Shown one piece after another: positions 21,001 through 40,100 of a stretch of DNA of 64,000 bases. The stretch is from NCBI GenBank assembly GCA_949752735.1, contig OX457053.1:29322232-29386231 (forward strand). The letters run 5' to 3'. A program made the translations under genes and the position numbers. Numbering within the stretch: the first letter of the stretch is position 1; the number at the start of each line of letters is the position of its first letter. The stretch comes from Lumbricus terrestris. Taxonomy: Eukaryota > Annelida > Clitellata > Crassiclitellata > Lumbricidae. Below the pieces are notes generated by a model that was given only the letters and a program-made list of their open reading frames with translations, ran no database searches and was not told the DNA's origin.

Positions 21001-23039
21001 GCATCTTGCCAACGTGAATTAGCATTCACAACTCTCTTGAGTATACCTTTATACCCAACTTTTTCTTGTTTCTCACTCACAATCGTCTCATCCACTTTCT
21101 CTCCTTTGTCACAATTAATCACATTTTCATCCGTGTTCTCATTCGTTACTGTATATTTTAACCCTCTCACGCGTCCAATAATTATCGGCTTTACTGGTTC
21201 GTCCAGAACCATTGCCTCAACTTCACCAGTAAAATACTCGCTCTCAATGTTTACATGGGCTGTAGGAAAACACCTTAAGCTCCCATCAACTAGGATGCAG
21301 TGCGTTTCCTTCCTAGTCAAATCACTATCTCTGATCAGCGATCTCCTCACAATACATGTACTCGCTCCAGAATCGTAAAGACAATTGGCGTCTACTCCAT
21401 TGACTTTCGCTTGACATTCGTCTATACTTTCAATGTCAATGCAACCATCTTTCCTTTCTGTAACTACCGTACTTGCTGCCATGTGTTTCGGTACTTCTTC
21501 TTTACCTTTCCTATCCTGGCGTTCTACTGTTCTGTCAATTTCATTCGATTTCGTATTTTCATTCGTCTGTACAGCCCTGTACGCCCTATTCTCGTAAATC
21601 TGTACTGCTGCAGCTGTGTGTTTAACAAACCCTTTAGTTTTGTTCACACAATCATATGCTTTATGACCTACCTTACCGCACGCAAAACAAGTTATCTTGT
21701 GTTCTGCTGCCTGCTCTCTATCTCTACTAAATCCTCTATTCACATTTCCACTGTGATTTGTCTCTTTGTTCTGTCGCGTTTCAACTCTTCCTCTGTTTGC
21801 ATTTCCTTGGAATTTCTCTCTCGATTTCTCTTCAAATGACTTTCCATTACCTCTGTCATTATTGAATCTCACTTGAGGTTTCACAGAATTTTCGGCATAT
21901 CTGTACCCATGAGCTTCGATGTAAGATTCTGCACATGTCAATGTGTCCTTTAAGCTCATTTTTCCTTTCTCTTTAATGAACATCCTCAACTCATTACTAC
22001 AAGTGAGGAAAAATTGATCCTTTAGCAGTAGATCCTCGATTCCTTCGTAGGTCTGCTCAAATCCTGCTTGAAGCAACCATTGTTGCAAATATCGTTGCAA
22101 TCTGTAAATGAAATTTGAAGGAGTCTCTCCTTGTTCCATCTTGCTAGTCTTAAACTTGTTACGATACCCTCCTTCTGTTAACTGGAATCTTTTCAGGAGA
22201 TGTCTCTTTAAACAATCGTAGTCTTGTGCTTCTTCAGCCGACAAACGCTGGTACACTTCTAATGCTTTCGATTCTAGATGTCGCGCTAGCATCAGCGACC
22301 ATACATCTCTTGGTATCTCGTATGTCGTACACGTCCGCTCAAATCTAAGGAGATACGCATCGAGACAGTCCTTTGCCTCGTTAAATATTGGGAACTTAAT
22401 ATTCTTCATTCCCTTATGACTTTGGTTTCCTTGGTGGTTGTCACCCATCGTCATATAGGAATCTCCATCATCCCTGTTTCGTCCATCTCTCGATTCTATC
22501 TCTCTCAATCTCGCTTGAATCTCGAGTCTCTTAATCTCTAAAGCTTCACTCGCTTCTCTTGCAAGCCTCGCCTCAGTTGCTTCTCTTTCAAGTCTAACGT
22601 CATTTGCTTCTCGCGTAAGCCTGGCTTCGGTCATCTCTGCTTCGCGTATAAGTCTCGCGTCAGCCATCCTCGCTATTTCTATTTCCTTTTCTCTAACTGC
22701 TTTTGCCTCAGCAATTTTAGTCGCCTCACGCTCTGATTCTGCCTCTCTAATAGCCTTACCTTCAGCTAATCTAGTCGCCTCTCGCGCTAGCTCCAATTCA
22801 TTTTCTCTGGCTGCTTTGGCATCAGCTAACTTAGCCGCTTCACGCGCTGATTCTGCCTCTCTAAGAACCTTAGCTTCTGCAGCTGCACGTAGCTCATTTT
22901 CCTTTTTCTCTTCTCGTTCATCCGCTCTCTGCTGTCTAAATTCGTTTTGTCTGTCTCTGACGAACGCCTTCAGCTCTTCACCATCCAATGAGAGTGAACG
23001 TCCCATATCAATCCACTGTTGCCAGTCTGTGACGGCCAT
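18024..23039 (-). CDS. Gag-Pol polyprotein of gypsy B (Gmr1-like), intact
   Basis: A single 1671-codon frame encodes capsid and all replication enzymes of an LTR retrotransposon. Approximate residue positions: charged coiled coil with repeated R-E-A-E/A-K units 40-200; SCAN-like capsid about 280-390 (FIYRLQRYLQQWLLQAG, SNELRMFIKEKG); CCHC knuckle CFACGKVGHKAYDC about 451-464; aspartic protease YDSGAS about 550; integrase zinc finger (H-H-C-C) 816-858 and D-D-E core about 887, 950 and 985; GPF module (VKWQGPFVV) about 1120; reverse transcriptase with YVDDILAH about 1404; RNase H with QTDASGKG about 1554. Integrase lies before reverse transcriptase, unlike ordinary gypsy elements. No stop, frameshift or missing catalytic residue was seen. 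Gag and Pol share one frame, so any Gag:Pol ratio control is not frameshifting. Confidence 0.95.
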   Translation of the reverse strand: MAVTDWQQWIDMGRSLSLDGEELKAFVRDRQNEFRQQRADEREEKKENELRAAAEAKVLREAESAREAAKLADAKAARENELELAREATRLAEGKAIREAESEREATKIAEAKAVREKEIEIARMADARLIREAEMTEARLTREANDVRLEREATEARLAREASEALEIKRLEIQARLREIESRDGRNRDDGDSYMTMGDNHQGNQSHKGMKNIKFPIFNEAKDCLDAYLLRFERTCTTYEIPRDVWSLMLARHLESKALEVYQRLSAEEAQDYDCLKRHLLKRFQLTEGGYRNKFKTSKMEQGETPSNFIYRLQRYLQQWLLQAGFEQTYEGIEDLLLKDQFFLTCSNELRMFIKEKGKMSLKDTLTCAESYIEAHGYRYAENSVKPQVRFNNDRGNGKSFEEKSREKFQGNANRGRVETRQNKETNHSGNVNRGFSRDREQAAEHKITCFACGKVGHKAYDCVNKTKGFVKHTAAAVQIYENRAYRAVQTNENTKSNEIDRTVERQDRKGKEEVPKHMAASTVVTERKDGCIDIESIDECQAKVNGVDANCLYDSGASTCIVRRSLIRDSDLTRKETHCILVDGSLRCFPTAHVNIESEYFTGEVEAMVLDEPVKPIIIGRVRGLKYTVTNENTDENVINCDKGEKVDETIVSEKQEKVGYKGILKRVVNANSRWQDAKKTVRFESDEMSTEYDDVIEKVVMDDVMNSDAHQTTAAIETRAESKKVVKYKPLKVTEMPDLTITTKEIKELQKTDETLKSCWDKASEWNGDEKSTEKVLYVKKDGLLYRRWKEVLKDEAKWQLMVPKQLRNKVLAVTHNSLLSAHLGMKKTHDKIVNEFYWPGINQEVRRYILSCDVCQKAVDKKVNYKAPMGHLPVLDVPFKHVCVDIIGAIEPMSMRGYRYILTIIDLSTRYPEAIPLKGISTEEVAEALFNFYCRMGVPQRIHTDRGSQFTSELMAEVNKMLLIKHTMTSPYHAMGNGCVERLNGTIKTTLRKLIGEQVKEWDRYLAPLLFALRDTVHESHGYTPFELIFGRSCRGPVQILKELWTNEKVEDEVKDVYTYMTDLRERIEETCNMAQKAIHKANAKNKKYYDKKARYRKLEIGEKVLLLLPSCNNKMLVKWQGPFVVREKIGDYDYKVEVDGGKLKTYHINILKKYHERNEEELSGSETVAYVSAIVHDGKEGEDEEDEILNLYVSKQTETYKDVDINPQLEDEQRGELEKLLREYQDIFTDKPGRTDMVKHEIHLTSDEPVRMKAYPIPYHLQSEIDKEIEIMLENGIIERSEAAYAAPLVVVKKADGSNRLCCNYKQLNKVTVFDPEPMMSNEDIFNKLSGSKIYSKFDFCKGYWQIPMSEESKDYTTFICASGLYKFNVLPFGLVNSASSYNRLIRKILHGTENLESYVDDILAHTEGWTKHLKILREFFQRVRNAHLTLKPKKCSLGYGCIDFLGHTLNNDNISPKGESIDKIVDMPQPKTKKQIRSFLGAINYYRKFIPHCAELMAPLSDLTKKLSPNNVEWNKELDESFRQLKAALAKTPILKLPNLEKEFVIQTDASGKGIGCVLIQQYEEINHPVAYASRKLLEREMRYSVEERECLAIMWGISRFDRYLCGKQFVIETDHCGLQYMKEGRMRNARVMRWSLALQNYCFTIRYIKGSSNVVSDYLSRGLT

Positions 23040-23377
23040 TCTTACTTACTCACTTTCGTTAAGTAGTAATAAATTTAACGCTCAACTATGCGCTATACAA
23101 TTTCACAACCGCTTGCAGTAATTGTCAAATTACTGAGCGTTACGCTAGTGAGTTCTCTTTAACGTAATATAATCTCTGGTATACGTCACACAAGCAATAA
23201 GATTATCGCACCTAATCTAATGCTTAATCAAGACACACGCTGCGCAATGTTGCGCTGGGCCTAACAACATTAAAATAGCATTCCATTTTATCAGTTTTGT
23301 CTCTTTAAAATAAATGTCAGTAATGTTCAATTCTACTAACAATTAATTGCTAATATCCCGTGCGAGCATCCCATCAT

Positions 23378-24396
23378 TGTAGCCTCCCATTTAAAAGCTG
23401 TTTTGCTGCGTTTAACAGGTATTGAGTAAATTACTAGACCTTTACTATCCTGGCTAAAAAGACACCAATAACTTCTATGAAAAGTGTATTCTATTAAAAT
23501 ATCGTTATGCACAAACAATCAAATAACCTATCTACTTAATTTGGCGTTGATTATTTATATTATTCTTAATAGCTTATCTTTCATCGACAGATGAAGTTCT
23601 TCTTATGAGTGAAGTTCAGCAACTTGTAGTCTGTTTGAAGAAATGCAACCAAGTGCTCTTGAATATATGATGCGGATAATAATACAACCACGAAGACCTT
23701 GCTCCAGGATGAAGAAAGACAACGTCGTTGATTATAGATATCGCCACCACCAAATCTTCTTACTCGATGAAGTGAGATACGTCGCTTAACAGACGAACGC
23801 ACTCGAACACAACCAATGTCCACCAACGTGATATCGTCCAAACGAATATCAGTTTCTCTGCCAATCGCCAAATATTCACCACACAACCCGTTTCGACGAA
23901 AATCACAACACGAGAGTTCCGAGCTCCTTCAAATGAACTCAACTCCGCTATTTAACGTCCTAGTTGTAATGCCTTCTTTGTAACGAAAGCGCATTCAACT
24001 ACCGTTCATCCGTGCCGCTAAATATGACTTAAGAAACGTCCGCCATAGCGATACGTCCTTCTTCCTTAGCGTTCAGCAACAGAATCAAACATTTTCTTCA
24101 ACCGTTACGTGACGTTGCACTAAAATCGTTATATTCGCTTCCGAGCGCTACCATTGGTTTGTTGACTTAATATCCCATGACAACGTTTTCGTTGCGTAAC
24201 TTTACGCGCTGTTGACACGCTAGTTCCTTGGTAACCGCCCCTAAGCTATATATTATTATTTATTTCGCCAAATCATTACACATCAAATTAAATCAACGCC
24301 AGTACTAAATTGACTAGCTTAACTCTTACTTATAATTAAGGATTAAACATTGTAATAAATTAGTTCAATAGATAATAGCGTATATAATTCGCTACA
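23378..24396 (-). repeat. 5' LTR of gypsy B
   Basis: 1019 bp, matching the left LTR. A candidate primer-binding site follows on - after four bases (TGGGATGCTCGCACGGGAT, + 23355-23373). I could not assign its tRNA. The untranslated leader runs from 23377 down to the gag start at 23039. Confidence 0.95.
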
Positions 24397-24466
24397 GCGC
24401 CGTAGGCCTGCTGCTGAGCTCCGGGTAATATATAATCTGCGGTCGCAACAGCAGCGACGAAGTCAC

Positions 24467-24902
24467 CAGGGATGCCACTCATAGCTTTTTCCCACCTAGA
24501 TCTAGTTTTTCGGTCTTGTCTAGGTTTCTAGGTTTTTTGGTGAGGATCTAGCCTTTTTTCTCACGGTGGTTTTCGACTTTTTACATACAAAATTATTATT
24601 TTTTAAGTGAAAATGCACAAGAGACGAGAAAAAATCGAAAAATGTTTGACTTTGGACAAAAAATTGGAAATTTTGGAGCGAAAGATATTAGTCCCAGGAA
24701 AGACTAAAAAGTATAGGTCATCAGAAATTTTTCGGGAAGAAAAAGAGAGCAAATTTTAATCATTGGACGACTAAAAAAAGGTCGTCAGAAATTTCAAGCC
24801 GGAAATTTGGAAAAATCCATGTATTTTACAGGAAAAATCGTCAATCTAGCCTTTTTTGCGACCGGATCTGACCTTTTATCAAAATTCAGAGTGGCATCCC
24901 TG
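24467..24902. mobile_element. hAT-like MITE upstream of ALAD, 436 bp
   Basis: Inverted termini CAGGGATGCCACTC and an exact 8-bp target duplication GAAGTCAC (24459-24466 and 24903-24910). It contains GGACGACTAAAAAAAGGTCG, a variant of a motif shared by other hAT-like MITEs here. It ends 45 bp before the ALAD start codon. Confidence 0.93.
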
Positions 24903-24947
24903 GAAGTCACGAAGAGTCGAAGACTTGAAAGGAGGCGACAAGTGACT

Positions 24948-32955
<8,008 letters not shown>

Positions 32956-33588
32956 ACGAGAACTGCGTTTTGTAACTTTTTTGATATTCAAATTTGTAAC
33001 CATAAATTTATATCGCACCACTGCAAGAGAAACTCCTCGGAGTTACTCAGTATTTTATCGTCATGTATGCTTTATGATGCTCAAGAAAGTTTGTAGAGAT
33101 GGTTAGAAATATGCTTTGCTAGAAATTCATTTATTTAAATCGGTAATGGTCATTGTTACATGTATGGTCAGTTTGAAGTTACATATCTGTTACGTTGGTT
33201 AGAAATGTCGAGTGTTGTATTGTATGTCAAAACATTGTACGTAGTAATTTCTTGGATAAATTTGTTGTTAGACACGTCTGCTTATGGTGTATATCAGAGA
33301 CTCGTCGCAACATGCTTCTTACTTTTGTAAACTTGTTAGGGCTAAGAAAAGATGGCGGTCCTTGATAAAAGCTTTAATTGACTCAACGAAACTGTTGTTT
33401 TGTGTTATAATACAGTTTAAAGACATTCAGGTCAACATTTATGATTTCAGGTCAACATTTATGATCTCGGCGATCTGCCTCTTTATTGTTTCAACTCTGA
33501 TCTTGGAATTTTCAACCTGAAAAACGATTATTTTATCTATTTTTGATTAAAAAATTAATCGAATTGTAAATTCCACTGTTGACGGTTT

Positions 33589-33594
33589 AATAAA
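33589..33594 (+). promoter_or_regulatory. Possible ALAD polyadenylation signal
   Basis: AATAAA 634 bp after the ALAD stop codon. It is the first canonical hexamer I noticed in the 3' flank, and usage is unverified. Confidence 0.35.
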
Positions 33595-33599
33595 TATAT

Positions 33600-34031
33600 T
33601 ATTCAAGAGTAAAGAGTTTAGAAAGTACCTAAGTACCCGACTGTAAAGCATATCCCAGCAGCGGAATTTGTGAATTAGCAATTTAAATTGGAAGTTTATT
33701 GAATGCTATGTGACCATTGTTGCTTAGGCTTTCGGGAGTTGGTAACAAGTTATTGGACACGCAATCACACATGGTGGTGATAATGTATTTTGCAATAATG
33801 TTGTGGCATTAGAATGACTTGAAACTTTAGTTTTTCTCTGAAAGGGTACCAATGGTGACAGCAGGGTCGTTGCCTGGATGAATAAGTGTTATGGAAATCT
33901 GTTTATTTGGCATTAGGAATTGTCTAAATTTATGAAGACGTGTTTTGGGTTGATGGGTGAGAAATCGTGTTCCACCCCTGCAGCCTTTTTATCTCTTATC
34001 CTCAATAGTGCAGAGATATTTAGTTCTAACC
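33600..34031. other. Intergenic, nothing recognised
   Basis: Ordinary AT-rich sequence between the ALAD 3' flank and a MITE. Confidence 0.5.
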
Positions 34032-34039
34032 AGTCAATT

Positions 34040-34289
34040 CAGTGGCGTAGACAAGGGGGGTTTCGTGGGTTAATTCCCCCCCATTGGCCTATGAAAAAAG
34101 GTTTTTTTACAGGTTATTTATCCACTTAAATAAGAAAAACAAAACAATTGCTTGAAGTAACAATTGTTTTTTCTTACTTTATTCCCTTTGTATTTACTGA
34201 ATACTGTTGGGTTGGTGTCAGAAAGGGCATCCGGCCAGGCCAAAAACAACAAAACAAGCCCCCATCATAAATTCCTGGCTACGCCACTG
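34040..34289. mobile_element. hAT-like MITE family M2, copy 1, 250 bp
   Basis: Termini CAGTGGCGTAGAC and, reversed, CAGTGGCGTAGCC. Target duplication AGTCAATT/TGTCAATT with one mismatch. It shares TTATTTATCCACTTAAATAA with copies at 42248 (inverted) and 48791. Confidence 0.92.
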
Positions 34290-34297
34290 TGTCAATT

Positions 34298-35091
34298 TAA
34301 TTTCTTTGTACATGAGGGTCAATTTACATACAGAATGATGGAACCAGTTTGGATTGTAGGAAAATAACTGAGGGGCAGGCGTTGTTTTACGCAAAGTTGG
34401 GATGTGCAATGAAGACTTTGCTATGGGATCCTAAGATGGACTTGGGAGGTTGAACCCCCCACAATCCCCATGGCAATTCTCACCATGGATGAAACCTGTT
34501 AGTTAATTCGCAGTGGTTCTTGGTAATAAACTACTCACGTTGCTCAAACTGGATCGTTTTAACAGTCAATAATGATTCCCAAAACAGAGAACTTGGCTGT
34601 ACGTAACGGTTGCCTCAAATTTACTGGTTACTGAGTTGTTTGTGGTGAACATTGTTGCTGTTAAGTTCACCTTATTTTGATCTTTCTTTCGTCCTTTTGT
34701 TTATTTTGCCGTCATATCTTGAGTTCTTAAATGCTTTGTGAATGGTGTAAGCAAAGTGCCGTGACGGTGGGAAGTTCTAAACCTTTGTATCCAGGGTAGA
34801 AAAAATAATGTTGTGTTGCCAATACCTTAAATTTTGAGAATCATTTGTCAACAGAGAAGTTTTCCCATCATTACAAATGCATCGTTTTGTTGTCGTAATT
34901 AAAATCATTGTTTTGTTACCTTTATGATCTTGGAAACGTTATTGACTTGCAATTGTAAATAATTGTGGTCAAACACATATCTATGAAATATCTCTCAGCA
35001 ATTCAGGTGGTACTTTCCAACTTAGGTCAGTGCTATCAGAAAGCCTCTGGCAAGTAATTGGAGAGTGAAGTAACTGTGGAGTGAAGAGGAG
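34298..35091. other. Intergenic, nothing recognised
   Basis: No exon or repeat could be supported in this stretch. Confidence 0.45.
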
Positions 35092-35099
35092 GTTTAAGA

Positions 35100-35380
35100 C
35101 AGTGGTTCTCAACTTTTTTGGCCCTAGGGTCACTTTTTCAAAGTTGGAGGACACGAGGGCCACTTGTTCTTAGTGTTGTAATTAAATCAAAATAGAATGT
35201 CTGATGTTATTTACAAACGTCAAAATAAAATTATTTGTAATAGGAAATAATTATGTGTTCTATCCTGTCCAGGTTGTCAATGTTTTTCATATACTTTTGT
35301 TAAGTCCTTGAGATATGAGGGCCATTTTTTAGGCTTGGTGGGCCACTTTTGGCCCACGGGCCACTGGTTGGGAACCACTG
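35100..35380. mobile_element. hAT-like MITE, 281 bp
   Basis: Inverted ends CAGTGGTTCTCAAC and, reversed, CAGTGGTTCCCAAC. The 8-bp target duplication GTTTAAGA is exact (35092-35099, 35381-35388). The inner ends contain GGCCAC-rich words. Confidence 0.95.
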
Positions 35381-35388
35381 GTTTAAGA

Positions 35389-36150
35389 AGGAGCTAGACC
35401 AACCAAGGAGTTGCACATATAATCTTGAACCTCATGCGTTGGGGCACTGAAAACCATTAGATAGTTTCCCAATCAAGAGACAGATAATGTGAGGTCCTCC
35501 GAAGGTAGATTGCAGAATATTAACTGAATCTTGGCAATGTTTGTTTTGGATCTGTATTAATGGAGCTGTACGTTTCAAGATAGTTTTATTCGATTTTAAA
35601 TTGCTTTTAGATATCAATTTGAATCGAATTCTTGGTGATGCTGGGTTTTAACTAATGTTCCGTTATCTATGGTTTAATTTTTTAAAATAGCTAACATGCA
35701 ATAACACTTTGCATTTCTGTTTTGCAAGAACACTGCATTATTGAATTGGGAGCTAGTGAATAGGTTTTAGGCACCAAATACAATATGCAATTATCCTTTG
35801 ATTTCATTATCTTGTTATTGTTTATGAGACGATCATATCATTAGTAGCTTTATCCTTTATGTTTTGTATCATATATATATATATCATATATCATTTCGTT
35901 TTGAATATCGGTTGATTAATCCTTTACCCGTTTGCCCCAAGAATATCTGCTGAAAACGGGCTTAAGATTTAAAAATGAACCGGTAAAAGGTTAATAGGCA
36001 TGTGTATTAGTTAGTGGCAGCCCAGAACAGGGGAGGATATGTTGACCAGCAGGCATGGGCCTTTCGATTTTGTTTAGGTCTACCCTTCTGATAGAGAGTC
36101 AAAGGGGACCAGATTGTTGTTCTGCTCTGTTACTTTGAATTGTAATTATG
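35389..36150. other. Intergenic, nothing recognised
   Basis: AT-rich, with a short (AT)n at 35870-35885 and no gene evidence. Confidence 0.45.
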
Positions 36151-36156
36151 CTGCTT

Positions 36157-36300
36157 TAACTTTAATCGTAATCGTAATCTCCAGACTTCTAGAGCGACAC
36201 TCGAAAGCCAAGCGTGGGGCACCAGCTTATTCACGAGCGCTGCGTAAGTCAAAATGGTTGTCCGTAAGAGTAGTCATCCAGAGGAGGTCTGTTGGTTATT
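36157..36300 (-). repeat. LINE family 1 3' end fragment (antisense)
   Basis: The reverse complement ends in (GATTAC)n, preceded by CAGCGCTCGTGAATAAGCTG. This is the 3' UTR end of the LINE found in gypsy A. Confidence 0.8.
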
Positions 36301-36563
36301 AATTATCAGATGATTTTCTCAATCAAATGTAAACAAGTGTTTTTGTGGACCTTAGATGAAAGTGTTATATCATTGTGAAGGCATTTATTTTTCTTTTCGC
36401 AATCTGTTTTGATATTGTTTTCATTTCTATGGGTTTCTATGCAATGCATTATATTCATAATGTGCACGAAAAAAGTTAATAAAGAAATCATGGAATCTGT
36501 AGTGTTCTCGTTAGCTTAACATCTTCATTAGCCCTAACTTCCTACCAAAGGCGGCCACGTTCA

Positions 36564-37121
36564 TTAGGCCCTATATAGAGAGTTATGCAAGTTACGTTTG
36601 CTCTTAAGTTCGGCCATTCTTGTTTTCTTAGGCGGTAGATTTGTGCCGAGCCTCAACAACTGGGCTATGCGTGAACATGCTGCTGTCCAGTAGTTCAAAC
36701 ATGAAACCGTCTTTTGATATGTATGTGGTTCTGCATTTAATTGTTTAGCCTTGGATGATGTTTTGATCGCTTCTCGAGTCTTATGTAACTCAGTGACAGA
36801 CGCGTAGATATTTTCTTGCATAGTCTGGTGCTGAAGATGTGTTCTCAAGTCTGGCTGTGTTATGAACAGGTTTTCGTAGTGATGGAATTTCTCAGTTGCG
36901 CAGCTACGTAGATGTCTTCTGTTAGAATCCTGTTTGGTTTGATGCAGTCTTTGAGAGAGGTATTCAGTGTCATGATTGGAGTTATGTCGACTTGATAGTG
37001 GTTTAGAATGTCTGACATCCATCTGTTCTCTTGGTAACCTGGTGAGCAGATGAGCCACGTGTTTGCTGTTACGTTGCTCAGATATCTTATCTAAGTTCTG
37101 AGGAACACATTCAGAAGTTCT
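36564..37121 (-). other. Open frame continuing past the in-frame TGA of the C2 gene
   Basis: After the TGA at 37122-37124 the same frame stays open for about 185 codons to a TAA at 36564. The sequence is rich in H, Q, T, K and R and contains FHHYENLFI and QENIYASV. An open stretch this long in AT-rich DNA is unlikely by chance. It is either coding sequence behind a recent stop, polymorphism or assembly error, or is reached by readthrough. Confidence 0.45.
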
Positions 37122-40100
37122 TCATTGTTCCTGCAACGTTCTGCATTTACCTGTCGTTTGCGACTCTAGCGCAACCCTTTGGCTCAGTGAATTTTCCCCT
37201 GTGGACACAATATATTCGATGTCTTCATGTCTGTTGCAAGAGTTATCCAAAGCATTTAATCCATGTTCTGTGTAGTCCATCGGGCTGCAGTCCAACCATC
37301 CATAGCTCGTTATTGTGAGACCGTTAGAAGAGTTCCACATAGGGAAATGCTTCCTTGTGGGTCGATTTGCGGATGCATAGCTTATGTTGTCGTAATTTGA
37401 ATGTGGCCAATTGATTGCGTGGAATTGGTCGATTGATTGAATGTTGCAATCCAAGTCATCACAGCCGTTGTTATGATGATTGAAGGAGTTGATTGAAGAT
37501 GTACTGCCAGCCACATCCTCATTTCTTGTTCTAGTAAATGCTGCAGGATCTGGATTGTTGTAGACATCAGGTAGGTGGTGCATCACACAGTGAGGTGAAG
37601 TCTAAAAAGAATAGAAAAACAAATGGATACATGTATGAATACAATTATTATAGATGCATGTCTGTATGTTTGTAGGGCTGTAGACCTATCTGTGCAATGT
37701 GCCTGTATGTTTGCATACATGTATATAATTGTATGTGTGTGTACGTGTACGCACGGATGTAATCTGCATATTGGCTATATGCATCATCATCGTCAATATC
37801 CTTAGGCTCAATGCCCGTAAGAGTCCGACACCACTCTCTGTCTGAGTCTGTCTCGCATAATGCTGCCCAGCTTCAGCATGTCCGGTCAGCAGGTCTGCTC
37901 CATACCATTAGCATCTTGGAGCAGCTATAGACCACCTTGCCTGAATGAAGAGAATATTGGGAGACAGACATAAAGGACAACCTGGGTCAATGCCCGTATG
38001 TGTCCCACGCTCTCTCCTCCGACTCTCCACCGGTCTGTCCTGACCGGCTTGTGCATGTCTACTTCACATCATGATACCTAGAAGCATATACAAGCATGCT
38101 ATATGCACGCATGCATTATATTCATACCTAACCGCTCTGCAACAGCGGGGTAGCTTTTGGTTCCTCGAGCTCGCACTTCTACCAGACTGTGCCGAGGCTT
38201 TTCTATTGTGGGTCCCACTATCTGGAATGGCCTCCCACTAACCTTGCGACTTACGCCTAGACTAAATTCACCTGTTTTTTTAAAGTTGCTCAAATCTTAT
38301 TTTTTAGCTGTGGCTGGGCTGGGAGCGCCTCTGAGTAGTTTCTTGAAGAGGCGCTATATAAATTATCGAAGTGAATGAATGCATGCATGTGTGTTTGTGA
38401 TTATCCATGTATGTAGGTTGTCAACCTCCAATTGACCTTCAAAGTTTTCTTCCTTTTTCTTCAGTGTACAGTAGCGCAGCCTAGGCCTAACCTAGTCACT
38501 GTATTTCGGTATCTAAAGCTAGTGTATAAGTTTCTAAAGTTCTTAACTTGTTCAATTACAACAAAGCTCTGTTTCTTGTATTTTCTTCTTCGTTCATAAC
38601 AACGCAAATAACACAACAATGGATCAACGACGACAAACGCTTGAATTCTACGACAGCAACGCAACTATTATTATCTAACTCCACTGTTCTCTTCAACGTC
38701 TTCTATTCTCTACTACCAACTCCTTCTTCTACTACTTATCTCACTGTCTGGGCGTACACTCTTCCCCTTGCCGCTCTGTCCTTCTATCTGCCTCTCTCCG
38801 TCTATCTGTCCGTCTGTCTGTCTGCCTCTCTCTCTCTCTCTCTCTCGCTCTCCGGCGACGGTCGGCCGAGCCGCGCCAACTTTCCCGCCAGTCTGTCACC
38901 TGCAGGCCTAACTGTCTAGACGCTGACCTTGAGCTGGTCTATTCGTACGCCTAAACATCAACTGACCACATAGACTATACAAAATTAGCTCACATTACCT
39001 CCCTCCTTTCTTTTAAAGAGAGCTAATTATCTATAAAAATTAGCGAACGTACCTTAACTAAACAATGCAAATAGTCCATAACATAATACATCATAAAATA
39101 TCTTACACTACAATCTAGACAGACAATCAGCTACTACGTTCAATTTACCTTTCTTATAGTTCAACAGAATGTCAAAATTTTGCAATGATAAAGACCATCT
39201 GACTAATTTAGCAGATTTCGACATTGATTCAGTCAAATAAACTAAAGGATTATGGTCTGTAAACACATTGATTTTAGAACCAATAAGAATTTCTTTCAAC
39301 TTGTTTAAAGCCCATATAATTGCATAGGCTTCCTTCTCAATCGTCGCCCACCTCCTCTGAGTATCTGTCAGTTTCTGACTGATAAATGAAACAGGACGTT
39401 CAATCCCTTCCTCGTCCACCTGAGACAGTACAGCTCCCACAGCAAAATCACTGCTATCACAGTACAAATTAAATGGTTTCCCAACCTCAAACATATATAG
39501 AATCACATTTGATAAGACAATCTGTTTAAGGGAATCAAAAGATTTCTGATGTGCATCAGTCCAAACAATGTTATCAGGTACTTTCTTGCTGGTCAAGTCT
39601 GTCAATGGTTTAGCAATTTCAGCAAAATTACAAATAAACTGTCTGTAAAATCCAAAAAATCCTAAGACTTGCTTCACTTCCTTCCTGGTTTCAGGTTTCT
39701 TCAAATTAATTAAACTGTCAATCCTGTCTGGATTCATCATCTTCTTCCCTGATCCTATGAGGTGACCGATGAACTTCACCTCACTCTTACCAAACACACA
39801 TTTCTTCAAGTTCAATGTTACATTATGCAGTCTTATTTGTTTCAAAAATAATTCCAAATGTCTTAAATGAATGTCCCAATCATTAGAATGCACTGCAATG
39901 TCATCAACATAAGGTTCAGTAAAATCATGAATCGGTTGCAAAATCATATTTATCGCTTTTACAAAAGTCCGTCCAGAGTTAATCATTCCAAACGGAACAC
40001 GCGTAAATTCATACAGTCCATTATGTGTAACAAACGCAGTCTTCCATTGGTCACTCTTTTTCACAGGACAAGTCCAATATGCACTGCGACAGTCCATAAC

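Larger units (their letters stand above)
16841..24396 (-). mobile_element. Complete Ty3/gypsy (Gmr1-like) retrotransposon B
   Basis: Two LTRs of 1019 bp each, starting TG and ending CA, flank one intact gag-pol ORF. The 5-bp target duplication GCGCC is exact (16836-16840 and 24397-24401). The LTRs look identical wherever I compared them. Transcription is on -, so the 5' LTR is the right-hand copy. The element sits about 550 bp upstream of the ALAD start codon, in the opposite orientation. Intact LTRs, ORF and target duplication indicate a recent insertion. Confidence 0.96.
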
